A stretch of DNA of 64,000 nucleotides from an uncultured Clostridia bacterium (GTDB lineage: Bacteria > Bacillota > Clostridia > Oscillospirales > Ruminococcaceae), in the NCBI GenBank assembly GCA_944387885.1, contig CALXGR010000003.1, positions 28,567 to 92,566 of the forward strand, written 5' to 3'. Positions 53,615-63,163 of the stretch are shown piece after piece. The stretch's first letter is position 1. Each line of letters starts with the position of its first letter. The notes under the pieces are model-generated. The model did no database searches. It had not been told where the DNA came from and saw only the letters and a program-made list of their open reading frames with translations. A program made the translations under genes and the position numbers.

Positions 53615-55144
53615 TCAGTCCACGATCATGCTCTTGCCGGTCATTTCGGCAGGCTGGGGCAGGCCCATGATCTGGAGCATGGTGGGGCAGAGGTCGGCCA
53701 GAACGCCGTCCTTCCGCAGCTTCACATCCCCTGCGCCCATGACAACCAGGGGCACGGGGTTGGTGGTGTGAGCGGTGAAGGGGTCATCGCCCTCGTCCAC
53801 CAGCATCTTGTCGGCGTTGCCGTGGTCGGCGGTGAGGAGCACTGCGCCGCCGGCGGCCAGAACTGCATCCACCACCTTGCCTACAGCGGCATCCACTGCT
53901 TCCACTGCCTTGACGGCGGCCTCGAACACACCGGTGTGGCCTACCATGTCGCAGTTGGCAAAGTTCAGGATGATGGCGTCATACTTGCCGCTCTCGATCC
54001 GCTTGACACATTCGTCAGCCACTTCGGGAGCGCTCATCTCAGGCTTCAGGTCATAGGTGGCCACCTTGGGGCTGGGAATAACGCACCGGTCCTCGCCCTC
54101 GTAGGGGGCTTCCACGCCGCCGTTGAAGAAGAAGGTCACATGGGCATACTTCTCGGTCTCGGCGATCCGGAGCTGGGTCAGGCCCTTCTTGGCCAGGTAC
54201 TCACCGAACACATTGGTCAGCTCTACGGGAGGATAAGCCACCTCCACATTGGGCATGGTGGCATCATACTGAGCCATGCAGACATAGTGAACGGGGAACC
54301 GGCCAAACCGGCGCTCAAAGCCCTTGAAGTCGTCGTCCACGAAAATCCGGGTCATCTGACGGGCACGGTCGGGGCGGAAGTTCATGAAGATGACAGTGTC
54401 CCCTTCCTTTACCCGGCCACCCTCACAGGTGACAGTGGGGACCACAAACTCGTCGGTCACATCGGCAGCATAGCTGGCCTCAATGCATTCCTTCCAGTTG
54501 GCGGCATGGTTGCCCTCGCCGTACACAAAGGCGGCGTAGGCCTTTTCTTCCCGGTCCCAGTTGCTGTCCCGGTCCATGGCGTAGTAACGGCCGGTAACGG
54601 TGGCAATGGTGCCCAGGCCGATCTCGTCGATCTTCTTCTGCAGGTCGGCCAGGAAGCCCTCACCATCGTGGGGGTCGGTGTCACGGCCGTCCATGATGCA
54701 GTGGAGGTAGAGCTCCTTCACACCCATGGCCTTGCACATATCCATAACGCCGAACCAGTGGTCGCAGTGGCTGTGAACGCCGCCGGTGCCCACCAGGCCC
54801 ATGAGGTGAACGGCGTTGCCGCTGTCAATGGCAGCCTGGATGTTCTTGACCAGAACAGGGTTCTTCAGCATCTCCCCGTCCTGGATGGACTTGGTGATGA
54901 GGGTGAGCTGCTGGTAAACGATCCGTCCGGCGCCCATGTTGGTGTGGCCCACTTCGCTGTTGCCCATCTGACCGTCAGGCAGGCCCACGTCCATACCGGA
55001 AGCCCCGATGGTGGTGGTGGGATACTCAGCCATGAACCGGTCAATGTTGGGTTTCTTGGCGGCGGCAATGGCGTTGCCCCGGACATGGTCCGGGACCCAG
55101 CCAAAACCGTCCATAATGCAGAGCATTACAGGTTTCTTGCTCAT
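53615..55144 (-). CDS. gpmI: 2,3-bisphosphoglycerate-independent phosphoglycerate mutase
   Basis: Interconverts 3- and 2-phosphoglycerate with Mn2+. 509 residues with the alkaline-phosphatase-like metal sites: MDGFG near the start, Ser63 nucleophile in GNSEVGHTN, HSHCDHW, DGRDT, and late TADHGNAD and HTTNPVP. Last gene of the glycolytic operon. Confidence 0.97.
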   Translation of the reverse strand: MSKKPVMLCIMDGFGWVPDHVRGNAIAAAKKPNIDRFMAEYPTTTIGASGMDVGLPDGQMGNSEVGHTNMGAGRIVYQQLTLITKSIQDGEMLKNPVLVKNIQAAIDSGNAVHLMGLVGTGGVHSHCDHWFGVMDMCKAMGVKELYLHCIMDGRDTDPHDGEGFLADLQKKIDEIGLGTIATVTGRYYAMDRDSNWDREEKAYAAFVYGEGNHAANWKECIEASYAADVTDEFVVPTVTCEGGRVKEGDTVIFMNFRPDRARQMTRIFVDDDFKGFERRFGRFPVHYVCMAQYDATMPNVEVAYPPVELTNVFGEYLAKKGLTQLRIAETEKYAHVTFFFNGGVEAPYEGEDRCVIPSPKVATYDLKPEMSAPEVADECVKRIESGKYDAIILNFANCDMVGHTGVFEAAVKAVEAVDAAVGKVVDAVLAAGGAVLLTADHGNADKMLVDEGDDPFTAHTTNPVPLVVMGAGDVKLRKDGVLADLCPTMLQIMGLPQPAEMTGKSMIVD

Positions 55145-55171
55145 AAAAAGGTTCCTCTTTCTTTCCTTGGA

Positions 55172-55939
55172 TTACTTGGAGGCTGCAGCCACGATGGTGG
55201 CAAAGTCTCCGGCCTTGAGGGCTGCGCCGCCGATGAGGCCGCCGTCCACGTCAGGCTTGGATACCAGCTCCTCGCAGTTCTTGGCGTTCATGCTGCCGCC
55301 GTACTGGATGGTGGTGGCATCAGCAACAGCCTGGCCGTACAGCTCAGCCAGAACCTTCCGGATGGCTGCGCAGACTTCCTGGGCCTGGTCAGCGGTGGCG
55401 GTGCGGCCGGTGCCGATGGCCCATACAGGCTCGTAGGCGATGATCAGGTTAGCCATCTGCTCGGCGGTGACACCCTGGAGAGCGATCTTGGTCTGCATAC
55501 GGACCAGCTCCTCGGTGACACCCTGCTCCCGCTGGGTCAGGTTCTCGCCCACGCAGACGATGACCTTCAGGCCGGCGTTCAGGGCAGCCAGGGTCCGCTT
55601 GTTGACGGTCTCGTCGGTCTCGGCAAAGTACTGACGGCGCTCGCTGTGGCCGGTGATAACATATTCAACGCCCAGGTCTACCAGCATATCGGCAGAAATT
55701 TCGCCGGTGTAAGCGCCGGAAGCCTCGAAGTGAACATTCTCAGCACCTACATGGATGTTGGTGCCCTTGGTCTTCTCCAGAGCGGTGACCAGGGAGGTGA
55801 AGGGGGTGCAGATAACCACCTCGCAGCCGGCATCCTTGACGGCGGGGATCAGCTCATCGATGAGCTGGGCGGCCTGGGTGGCGGTCTTGTTCATTTTCCA
55901 GTTGCCGGCAATGACGGCTTTACGCAAATTCTTATTCAT
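55172..55939 (-). CDS. tpiA: Triose-phosphate isomerase
   Basis: 255 residues; GNWKMNK (12-18), catalytic His98 (GHSERR) and Glu170 (AYEPVWAIGTG) are present. The ATG at 55939 follows AAGGAGAG. A terminator-like hairpin separates it from pgk. Confidence 0.97.
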   Translation of the reverse strand: MNKNLRKAVIAGNWKMNKTATQAAQLIDELIPAVKDAGCEVVICTPFTSLVTALEKTKGTNIHVGAENVHFEASGAYTGEISADMLVDLGVEYVITGHSERRQYFAETDETVNKRTLAALNAGLKVIVCVGENLTQREQGVTEELVRMQTKIALQGVTAEQMANLIIAYEPVWAIGTGRTATADQAQEVCAAIRKVLAELYGQAVADATTIQYGGSMNAKNCEELVSKPDVDGGLIGGAALKAGDFATIVAAASK

Positions 55940-55961
55940 AATGTATCTCTCCTTATCAAAT

Positions 55962-55992
55962 AAAAAGGCGCGGCGGCCTTCACCGCCGCACC
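55962..55992 (-). terminator. Terminator-like hairpin between pgk and tpiA
   Basis: On the minus strand GGTGCGGCGG/CCGCCGCGCC (10-bp stem, 6-nt loop) is followed by TTTTTATTT, 23 bp before the tpiA start. It should lower tpiA-gpmI expression relative to pgk, or act as an RNA-processing site. Confidence 0.7.
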
Positions 55993-56009
55993 TTGGTTCT
56001 GCGGATGTC

Positions 56010-57218
56010 TTATGCCTTGGCAATAACGGCGATACCGGGCAGTTCCTTGCCTTCCAGGTACTCCAGGGAAGCGCCGCCGCCGGTGCTGATGTGGGTCATC
56101 TTGTCGCCCAGGCCCATCTGCTGTACAGCAGCTGCGCTGTCGCCGCCGCCGATAACGGTGGTAGCGTCGGACTCAGCCATAGCCTCGGCAACAGCCAGGG
56201 TGCCCTTGGCCAGGGTGGGGTTCTCGAATACGCCCATGGGTCCGTTCCATACAACGGTCTTGCTGGCCTTGACGGCATCGGCAAAGAGCTTCTCGCTCTC
56301 GGGTCCGATATCCAGGCCCATGACGCCGGCAGGGATGGCATCAGCAGCCACTACCTGAACCTCGATGGGAGCATCGATGGGGTCGGGGAAGGAAGCAGCC
56401 ACAGCGGTATCTACGGGCAGGAGCAGCTTTACGCCCTTCTCCTCGGCCTTCTTCATCATATCCTTGCAGTAGTCCAGCTTCTCGGTGTCAACCAGGCTGT
56501 TGCCTACTTCGTAGCCCTTGGCAGCCAGGAAGGTGTAAGCCATGCCGCCGCCGATGATGAGGGTGTCTACCTTCTCCAGCAGGTTGCTGATAACATTCAG
56601 CTTGTCGGCAACCTTGGCGCCGCCCAGGATGGCGGTGAAGGGACGGACGGGATCGTTCACGGCATTGCCCAGGTACTTGATCTCCTTCTCCATCAGGTAG
56701 CCAACAGCGGTGTCCTTAATGTAGTTGGTAACGCCGGCGGTGGAGCAGTGTGCACGGTGGCAGCTGCCGAAAGCGTCGTCCACATAGGCATCGGCCAGGC
56801 TGGCCAGATCCTTGCTGAACTCCTCGCCGTTCTTGGTCTCTTCCTTCCGGAAGCGGGTGTTCTGGAGCAGAACCACATCGCCGTCAGCCATAGCGGCTAC
56901 AGCGGCCTTGGCGTTGGGGCCTACGACCTCATCGTCATTGGCGAAGACAACGGTCTTGCCCAGGTACTCGCTCAGGCGGGCAGCTACGGGCTCCAGGCTG
57001 AACTTGGCCTCGGGTCCGTTCTTGGGCTTGCCCAGGTGGCTGCAGAGGATAACCTTTGCGCCGTCGTTTACCAGCTTCTTAATGGTAGGCAGAGCAGCCT
57101 GGATACGGTTGTCATTGGTGATGACTCCGTCCTTCATGGGGACATTGAAGTCGCACCGAACCAAAACCTTCTTGCCCTGGTAATTCTGATCGTCTACTGT
57201 CTTTTTACCCAAACCCAT
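56010..57218 (-). CDS. pgk: Phosphoglycerate kinase
   Basis: 402 residues; [11 protein letters not shown] (about 18-28), HLGKPKN, the RFRKEETKN loop, and the C-terminal GGGDSAAAV nucleotide site. The ATG at 57218 follows GAAGGAG. First gene of the pgk-tpiA-gpmI operon; gap is separate at 61.7 kb. Confidence 0.97.
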   Translation of the reverse strand: MGLGKKTVDDQNYQGKKVLVRCDFNVPMKDGVITNDNRIQAALPTIKKLVNDGAKVILCSHLGKPKNGPEAKFSLEPVAARLSEYLGKTVVFANDDEVVGPNAKAAVAAMADGDVVLLQNTRFRKEETKNGEEFSKDLASLADAYVDDAFGSCHRAHCSTAGVTNYIKDTAVGYLMEKEIKYLGNAVNDPVRPFTAILGGAKVADKLNVISNLLEKVDTLIIGGGMAYTFLAAKGYEVGNSLVDTEKLDYCKDMMKKAEEKGVKLLLPVDTAVAASFPDPIDAPIEVQVVAADAIPAGVMGLDIGPESEKLFADAVKASKTVVWNGPMGVFENPTLAKGTLAVAEAMAESDATTVIGGGDSAAAVQQMGLGDKMTHISTGGGASLEYLEGKELPGIAVIAKA

Positions 57219-57303
57219 ACTAAATTCTCCTTCCGAAAATATCCTGTGTCTTGGATCTATCTCTATGAGCCGCCAGGCAGCCCATAACGACCGTTTGCGT
57301 ACC

Positions 57304-57423
57304 CCGCAGGCAGCTGCCTGCGGCTGCTGCCATCTCTCCCTACAGCGGGAAAAATGGCAACTTAAATAAAAGGTGTATAACAACCTTCGAAGCTATTATA
57401 CCCTCTTTACCCCCGGTCTGCAA
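57304..57423 (-). promoter_or_regulatory. pgk promoter and leader
   Basis: Minus-strand TTGCAG (57418-57423) and TATAAT (57395-57400), 17-bp spacing. An imperfect inverted repeat (GTATAA...TTATAC, 57375-57402) with CTTCGAAG in its middle spans the -10 and start. The ~170-nt leader also holds a perfect 20-bp palindrome built on CAGCTG (57304-57323). Confidence 0.6.
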
Positions 57424-57496
57424 TCCCTATGGGGGATTTTTTGATATTTATTTAACAGGAATTTTCATCTTTTGGATTTTTTCCCGGGAAAAAGGG

Positions 57497-57547
57497 TTGA
57501 CAATCCCCGAAACAGGAGTTATCATGAACACATGAACAGTTGTTCAT
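57497..57547 (+). promoter_or_regulatory. Promoter and ArsR/CadC-type operator
   Basis: TTGACA (57497-57502) and TATCAT (57520-57525), 17-bp spacing. ATGAACA-GT-TGTTCAT (57532-57547), plus a further ATGAACA at 57524, matches the palindromes bound by ArsR-family metal sensors and sits at the start point. Confidence 0.75.
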
Positions 57548-57565
57548 ATGTTTGGAGGTTTCCCC

Positions 57566-57934
57566 ATGACACCTAAAATGAAAGCCACCCCCTGCTGCGG
57601 CCAGCAGCACCATCATCAGGAGGCAGTGGACCAGGTCCTGGCCCATCTGCCCCAGGAAGATCTGCTCTATGACCTGGCAGAGTTGTTCAAGATTTTCGGG
57701 GACAGCACCCGCATCAAAATCCTGTATGTACTGTTTGAGCGGGAGCTTTGTGTTTGCGACATTGCCCAGCTGCTGGGGATGACCCAGAGCGCCGTAAGCC
57801 ACCAGCTGCGGATTCTCAAGGCCAACAGCCTGGTCAAGTTCCGCCGCCAGGGAAAGACCGTGTTTTACAGCCTGGATGACGACCATGTCCGGAGTATTCT
57901 GGCTCTGGGGATGGAGCATATCCAGGAAGAATAA
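57566..57934 (+). CDS. ArsR-family metal-responsive repressor (CadC-like)
   Basis: 122 residues with winged helix-turn-helix and the CadC-type metal motif ELCVCDIAQLLG (about 60-71). The N-terminus has Cys-Cys and a His-rich patch (CCGQQHHHQ), possibly a second metal site. GGAGG precedes the ATG at 57566. It precedes an HMA chaperone and a P1B ATPase, so it likely senses Zn2+, Cd2+ or Pb2+. Confidence 0.9.
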   Translation: MTPKMKATPCCGQQHHHQEAVDQVLAHLPQEDLLYDLAELFKIFGDSTRIKILYVLFERELCVCDIAQLLGMTQSAVSHQLRILKANSLVKFRRQGKTVFYSLDDDHVRSILALGMEHIQEE

Positions 57935-57957
57935 TCATCGCAAGGAGAGGACCTGTT

Positions 57958-58176
57958 ATGAAAAAGACCTACAAAATCGAAGTAGACTGTGCCAACTGTG
58001 CCGCCAAAATGGAGCAGGCCGCCTGCCGGACCCCCGGAGTAGCCGCCGCCACCGTGGGCTTTATGGCCCAGAAGATGTCGGTGACCTTTGAGGAGGGCGC
58101 CGACCCTGCCGCCGTTATGGAGCAGGTTGTGAAAAACTGCAAGGTGGTAGAGGACGACTGCGTTATTTATATTTAA
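57958..58176 (+). CDS. Heavy-metal-associated (HMA) domain protein
   Basis: 72 residues, a single HMA ferredoxin-like domain with metal-binding Cys11 and Cys14 (VDCANCAAKME). It looks like the domain usually fused to the N-terminus of Zn/Cd ATPases, here encoded separately 69 bp before the ATPase. Confidence 0.9.
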   Translation: MKKTYKIEVDCANCAAKMEQAACRTPGVAAATVGFMAQKMSVTFEEGADPAAVMEQVVKNCKVVEDDCVIYI

Positions 58177-58245
58177 AATAAGAAATCAGAAGTTTTCAAG
58201 CGCCGGAGGAAGTCCTCCGGCCTTTCTTTCCGGGAGGAATGACCC

Positions 58246-60114
58246 ATGACCAAAAAACAGAAAAAAATGCGGCTGCGGATTTTGATTTCCGCCCTGCTTC
58301 TGGCAGGAATGATGGCCGCTGACCGGCTGTTTCTCCTGCCCGCCGGGGTCCGGCTGGCAGGATATCTTATCCCCTACTTTGTCATTGGATATGACATTCT
58401 CCGCAAGGCGGTGCTGGGGATCCGGAACCGGCAGGTATTTGACGAAAACTTTCTCATGGCAGTGGCAACTGTAGGTGCCCTGGCCCTGGGCGAGTACAGC
58501 GAGGGCGTTTTTGTCATGCTCTTCTACCAGGTAGGCGAGCTGTTCCAGAGCTACGCCGTAGGGAAAAGCCGTCAGAGCATTGCCGCCCTCATGGATATCC
58601 GCCCCGACTATGCCAACTTGGAACAGGACGGGCAGGTGGTTCAGGTGGACCCGGAGGAAATCGCTCCCGGCACCCTGATTTTGGTCCGACCCGGGGAGAA
58701 AATCCCGCTGGACGGGGTGGTGGAAGAAGGCTCCGGCAGTCTGGACACCAGCGCCCTTACGGGGGAAAGCCTGCCCCGGTCGGTAACCGTTGGGGAATCG
58801 GTCATCAGCGGCTGCATTGACCTGGACGGAGTGCTCCGCATCCGGACCACCAAGGAATTCGGGGAGAGCACCGTCTCCAAAATCCTGGACCTGGTGGAAA
58901 ATTCCAGCATGAAGAAAGCCCGGACTGAGAACTTTATCACCCATTTTGCCCGGTACTACACCCCCATTGTCTGCTACTGCGCCCTGGCCCTGGCCCTTAT
59001 CCCGCCCCTGTTCCTGGGGAACTGGGGAGACTGGATTCAGCGGGCCCTTATCTTCCTGGTGGTGTCCTGCCCCTGCGCTCTGGTCATCTCCATCCCCCTT
59101 ACCTTCTTTGGAGGCATTGGGGGAGCCAGCCAGGCGGGAATCCTGGTCAAGGGAAGCAACTATCTGGAAGCCCTCTCCAAGGCGGACACGGTGGTCTTTG
59201 ACAAGACCGGCACCCTGACCAAGGGTTCCTTCCAGGTGGCCCAGATCGCCCCTGTCCCCGGGGTAGAGGAATCCCAGCTGCTGGAGTGGGCCGCCCTGGC
59301 CGAGAGTTTCAGCAATCATCCCATCAGCAAAAGTCTGAAAGCCGCCTGGGGCAGACAGCCGGACCAGAGCCGGGTCTCCCAGGTGGAGGAACTGGCCGGA
59401 CTGGGAGTCACCGCCCAGGTGGACGGCCAGAGCCTGGCCCTTGGCAACCTTCGGCTGATGGAAAAGGTGGGAGCGCAATGCCCCCCTGAGCGCCAGGAGC
59501 CGGGCAGCCGGATTCATCTGGCCCTGGACGGGGTATACCAGGGGTCCATCCTCATTGCAGACACCCTGAAACCCACCGCCGTCGCCGCCATTTCCGCCCT
59601 GAAAAAGCTGGGAGTACGGCAGACCGTCATGCTCACTGGGGACAGCCCCGCCGCCGCTGCCGCCGTGGCCGGAGAACTTGGTCTGGACAGTTACCACGCC
59701 CAGCTGCTCCCCGCCCAGAAGGTGGAACGGGTGGAGGAACTTCTGGCCCAAAAGCCCGCCGGGAAAACCCTGGCCTTTGTGGGGGACGGCATCAACGATG
59801 CTCCGGTGCTGAGCCGGGCGGATGTAGGTATCGCCATGGGGGCTCTGGGCAGCGATGCAGCCATTGAAGCGGCGGATGTGGTCCTGATGGACGACGACCC
59901 GGCCAAAATCGCCCTGGCCATCCGGATCTGCCGCAAGTGCATGGTCATTGTCTGGGAGAACATCATCTTCGCCCTGGGGGTGAAGGGGGTGGTCCTGGCC
60001 GCTGCCGCCCTGGGCCTGTCCAATATGTGGCTGGCCATCTTTGCGGATGTAGGGGTAATGGTGCTGGCCGTCCTCAACTCCACCCGGATGCTGCGGGTAG
60101 GGAAAAGCAAGTAA
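58246..60114 (+). CDS. P1B-type heavy-metal ATPase (Zn2+/Cd2+/Pb2+ export)
   Basis: 622 residues, lacking the N-terminal HMA domain. CPC metal motif at 275-277 (SCPCALVIS), phosphorylated Asp319 (DKTGTLT), TGES loop (LTGESLP), HP motif (SNHPIS) and GDGINDAPVLSRADVGIAMG. CPC with these features suggests the P1B-2 (ZntA/CadA) group. The upstream HMA protein may supply the metal. Confidence 0.94.
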   Translation: MTKKQKKMRLRILISALLLAGMMAADRLFLLPAGVRLAGYLIPYFVIGYDILRKAVLGIRNRQVFDENFLMAVATVGALALGEYSEGVFVMLFYQVGELFQSYAVGKSRQSIAALMDIRPDYANLEQDGQVVQVDPEEIAPGTLILVRPGEKIPLDGVVEEGSGSLDTSALTGESLPRSVTVGESVISGCIDLDGVLRIRTTKEFGESTVSKILDLVENSSMKKARTENFITHFARYYTPIVCYCALALALIPPLFLGNWGDWIQRALIFLVVSCPCALVISIPLTFFGGIGGASQAGILVKGSNYLEALSKADTVVFDKTGTLTKGSFQVAQIAPVPGVEESQLLEWAALAESFSNHPISKSLKAAWGRQPDQSRVSQVEELAGLGVTAQVDGQSLALGNLRLMEKVGAQCPPERQEPGSRIHLALDGVYQGSILIADTLKPTAVAAISALKKLGVRQTVMLTGDSPAAAAAVAGELGLDSYHAQLLPAQKVERVEELLAQKPAGKTLAFVGDGINDAPVLSRADVGIAMGALGSDAAIEAADVVLMDDDPAKIALAIRICRKCMVIVWENIIFALGVKGVVLAAAALGLSNMWLAIFADVGVMVLAVLNSTRMLRVGKSK

Positions 60115-60128
60115 AAAAGCGTTGCAGC

Positions 60129-60174
60129 AAAAGAGAGCCACACTGTCAACGGCGGTGTGGCTCTCTCTTTTTTA
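60129..60174 (+). terminator. Terminator after the metal-export operon
   Basis: 15-bp stem with AAGAGAGCCACAC and complement, then CTTTTTT. Confidence 0.85.
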
Positions 60175-60325
60175 ATTTTTTCAGACAGTCCGGGACTTCC
60201 TTATTTTCCCGGTGAGAAACAGACAGAAAAGCATACCATCAAACAGAATGTCTCTTACGCTGGAATTTAGCAATCACTCTGCATTAGTCTTTGCATGCCC
60301 AAATTAAATCTCGGGGATATTTTCA

Positions 60326-61261
60326 TCAGTTGAAAGTTTCCGTCTCACCATCAGCGTAGACAATGGAATCCACATGATATTCAAAGTTCAAATCCGAAAA
60401 CTGTTCATTATAGAGTTTTGTATCGTCATCCATAAATTCGTTGATATCCATTCCCAGTTCTGAATAAGTTGCGGTACTCCCCGCTCCAATGGTCTGCCCG
60501 GTAAAATCACAAAGGACGGATTTAATATCTTTACCAAACAGGTCTTTTATAGTCAAAGTACCGGAAACGCCTTTTATCTCTCTGTCAGACTTATTTTCTA
60601 CCTCAATAACAAATTCAACCCTGGACGAAAACCGCCCACTATGAATATCTTCCGGCAGGTTTTGCTTATCTACCACTCGTACCTGTACAGGCACTTCTTC
60701 ATTCTGAACCGGCTCCGTCTCTGTGGCTTCTCCGTCGTACACAATGTTGGTGATTTCATATTCAAATTTCAAATCCGAAAAATCTTCCTGATACAGTTTT
60801 GAATGGTCTTCCATGAACGGATTGATGTCCATTCCCAATCCTTCAACGGTAACCGATTCATTCACCGGAATGGTTTGCCCCGTAAAATCACAGTTGATGG
60901 ACAGGATATCCTTGTCAAAAAGGTCCTTTATATAAAGGATGCCTTCCACTCCTTTTACAGGTTTGTCCGATTGATTTTCAACAGTGAATGTGAATTCTAC
61001 ACTGTCAGAAAACCTTCCGTTGTGAATATCCTCCGGGACATTCTTTTTATCCGTAACGGTAACGATAACCGTTTTCTCTTTTTGCGGAATCTTTTCAGTA
61101 TAAGTGTCGCCGCATATCTCACAAGTATAGGTAATTTCACCTGCGCTATCAAAAGTTGCCTCCTGCGTAACAGTCCCGTCATCGTATTCATGTTCACAGC
61201 CACACGCCGTCAGGGACAGGAGCAGCAGCATTCCCAATATCAATCCAAAAATCTTTTTCAT
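60326..61261 (-). CDS. Lipoprotein with two tandem ~105-residue repeats
   Basis: 311 residues: lipobox LTAC (about Cys20), a small Cys/His segment (CEHEYDD... and CEICGD) resembling a recurrent surface zinc-ribbon-like unit, then two copies of the same domain (about 65-175 and 190-300). Shared landmarks are PEDIHxGRFS, IKDLF, CDFTGQTI, LGMDIN and KLYxExFSDL. Base and codon use is clearly more AT-rich than its neighbours. GGAGG precedes the ATG at 61261. Function unknown; possible FxLYD-like adhesion or ligand-binding domain. Confidence 0.8.
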   Translation of the reverse strand: MKKIFGLILGMLLLLSLTACGCEHEYDDGTVTQEATFDSAGEITYTCEICGDTYTEKIPQKEKTVIVTVTDKKNVPEDIHNGRFSDSVEFTFTVENQSDKPVKGVEGILYIKDLFDKDILSINCDFTGQTIPVNESVTVEGLGMDINPFMEDHSKLYQEDFSDLKFEYEITNIVYDGEATETEPVQNEEVPVQVRVVDKQNLPEDIHSGRFSSRVEFVIEVENKSDREIKGVSGTLTIKDLFGKDIKSVLCDFTGQTIGAGSTATYSELGMDINEFMDDDTKLYNEQFSDLNFEYHVDSIVYADGETETFN

Positions 61262-61453
61262 TTTATATCCTCCTCCATAAAACATTTTGCAAAATGGTGT
61301 TCCCTTTTGCTAAAACCACACTTGCTTTCCGCCTGTCAACTCAAAAGATTCCGTTTTTCGAGTTAGTACTTATAAGTTCTAATACAGGCATGTTACCACA
61401 CTTTCGTGTTACCGTCAATAGTACCAATCAATACTAAATCAAGGAAAGCGGGT
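61262..61453. promoter_or_regulatory. AT-rich divergent region with palindromes
   Basis: Holds AACTCAAAA...TTTTCGAGTT (61337-61364) and ACTTATAAGT (61369-61378), possible sites for the XRE regulator, and minus-strand TTGACA near 61336 that may serve the lipoprotein gene. Confidence 0.4.
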
Positions 61454-61675
61454 GTGGTTTTGTTTTTCAGAAGGCTGCGTGATTTAAGAGAGGACCATGA
61501 TTTATCCCAAGCGGAGGTTGCCCGGCTGCTCCACATCCAGCAAACGGTATACTCCCGTTATGAACGAGGATTCCAAACCATTCCTCTGGAACATTTACTG
61601 GTTCTTGCCGATTATTACCGCGTTTCAGTGGACTATATCATGGAGCGGACAGAGAATCCCCTCATCAACTCATAA
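61454..61675 (+). CDS. XRE-family helix-turn-helix regulator
   Basis: 73 residues: RLRDLREDHDLSQAEVARLL, then QQTVYSRYERG, the complete HTH_3 pattern, ending VSVDYIMERTENP. Starts with GTG at 61454 (AAGGAAAG upstream) or TTG at 61460. Divergent from the lipoprotein gene and of the same AT-richer composition, so the pair may have come in together. Confidence 0.85.
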   Translation: MVLFFRRLRDLREDHDLSQAEVARLLHIQQTVYSRYERGFQTIPLEHLLVLADYYRVSVDYIMERTENPLINS

Positions 61676-61710
61676 AAAAAGCCCGCCCGGGAAACCCGGG
61701 CGGGCTTTAT
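61676..61710. terminator. Bidirectional terminator between XRE gene and gap
   Basis: 14-bp perfect stem AAAGCCCGCCCGGG and complement, 3-nt loop; seven T on the minus strand. Confidence 0.88.
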
Positions 61711-61744
61711 TATGGTCTTTGGAGTACCCTCCGACAAAGAACTA

Positions 61745-62773
61745 TTACAGCTCAGCGAAGTACTTGATGGTACGGACCATCTGGCTGGTGTAGCTGTTCT
61801 CGTTGTCGTACCAGGACACGACCTGTACCTGATAGGTGTCGTCGTCGATCTTGGTGACCATGGTCTGGGTAGCGTCGAACAAGGAGCCGTACTTCATGCC
61901 GATAACGTCAGAAGAAACGATCTCTTCCTCGTTGTAGCCGTAGCTCTCGGTAGCAGCAGCCTTCATAGCAGCGTTGATGGACTCCTTGGTGATGTCCTTG
62001 CCCTTAACAACGGCTACCAGGATGGTGGTAGAACCGGTGGGAACGGGAACACGCTGAGCAGAGCCGATCAGCTTGCCGTTCAGCTCGGGGATGACCAGGC
62101 CGATGGCCTTGGCAGCGCCGGTGCTGTTGGGAACGATGTTCTGAGCGCCTGCACGGGCACGACGCTTGTCACCCTTACGCTGGGGGCCGTCCAGGATCAT
62201 CTGGTCGCCGGTGTAAGCGTGAACGGTGGTCATGATGCCGCTCTGGATGGGAGCGTAATCATTCAGAGCCTTAGCCATGGGAGCCAGGCAGTTGGTGGTG
62301 CAGGAAGCGGCGCTGATAACAGTGTCGTCCTTGGTCAGAACATTGTGGTTTACATTGTAAACGATGGTGGGCAGGTCGTTGCCGGCAGGAGCGGAGATAA
62401 CAACCTTCTTGGCGCCAGCTTTGATGTGAGCCTCAGCCTTGGCCTTGCTGGTGTAGAAGCCGGTGCACTCCAGAACTACGTCAACGCCCAGCTCGCCCCA
62501 GGGCAGTTCCTCAGCCTTGGGAACAGCGTAGATGGTGATCTTCTTGCCGTCCACGATGATGCAGCCTTCGCCGGCCTCAACAGTGTGCTTAGCCTCGCCG
62601 ATCTTGCCCAGGAAGGAACCCTGTGCGGTGTCGTACTTCAGCAGGTGAGCCAGCATCTCGGGGCTGGTCAGGTCGTTGATAGCCACGACTTCGTAGCCCT
62701 CAGCTTCGAACATCTGGCGGAAAGCCAGGCGGCCAATGCGGCCGAAACCATTGATTGCAACTTTAACAGCCAT
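61745..62773 (-). CDS. gap: Glyceraldehyde-3-phosphate dehydrogenase
   Basis: 342 residues; NGFGRIGR (8-15), Cys158 nucleophile (SAASCTTNC), His in HAYTGDQ, and SWYDNENSY near the C-terminus. NAD-type by the Asp in INDL (residue 34). The ATG at 62773 follows AAGGAGG. Monocistronic, apart from the pgk operon 4.4 kb away. Confidence 0.97.
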   Translation of the reverse strand: MAVKVAINGFGRIGRLAFRQMFEAEGYEVVAINDLTSPEMLAHLLKYDTAQGSFLGKIGEAKHTVEAGEGCIIVDGKKITIYAVPKAEELPWGELGVDVVLECTGFYTSKAKAEAHIKAGAKKVVISAPAGNDLPTIVYNVNHNVLTKDDTVISAASCTTNCLAPMAKALNDYAPIQSGIMTTVHAYTGDQMILDGPQRKGDKRRARAGAQNIVPNSTGAAKAIGLVIPELNGKLIGSAQRVPVPTGSTTILVAVVKGKDITKESINAAMKAAATESYGYNEEEIVSSDVIGMKYGSLFDATQTMVTKIDDDTYQVQVVSWYDNENSYTSQMVRTIKYFAEL

Positions 62774-62987
62774 GTTAAAATCCTCCTTAAAATCTCCATG
62801 TGTAATGCCGGGGAATCTCAGCGGGGCGAGGTGGATAACCCGGTCGGTCCAATATCGCTCCCGGGACAAAAAAGACTCCTGACCGCCCGATCGGACGAAA
62901 CAGCGCTTTTCTTTCCCGGCAGCGTATTAGCCCGGCAGGGGAAGCACCCCTTCCCACAGGCAACTCCTGGGCCTATGGACTGATTCT

Positions 62988-63016
62988 ATTCTACCGTATT
63001 GTTCAAAAATTGGCAA
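62988..63016 (-). promoter_or_regulatory. Promoter of gap
   Basis: Minus-strand TTGCCA (63011-63016) and TAGAAT (62988-62993), 17-bp spacing. The leader is about 210 nt; it contains short GC-rich stems but I see no known riboswitch. Confidence 0.6.
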
Positions 63017-63163
63017 GGGGCTTTGATAATAAATTAACCTCTTTTTTCAGATTTTTTCTTTCTGGAAAAAAATTGTATCCTTTCTTTTCCTCCCCGGGAG
63101 GTATCAACGGCCTTTTCCCCGGCACACTAGAGGGGTATGAGTTCTCTCAAGGAGGAAGCGGTC

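Noticed and set aside
57304..57323. 20-bp palindrome in the pgk leader as a terminator
   Set aside because: No T-run follows on either strand; more likely a leader stem.
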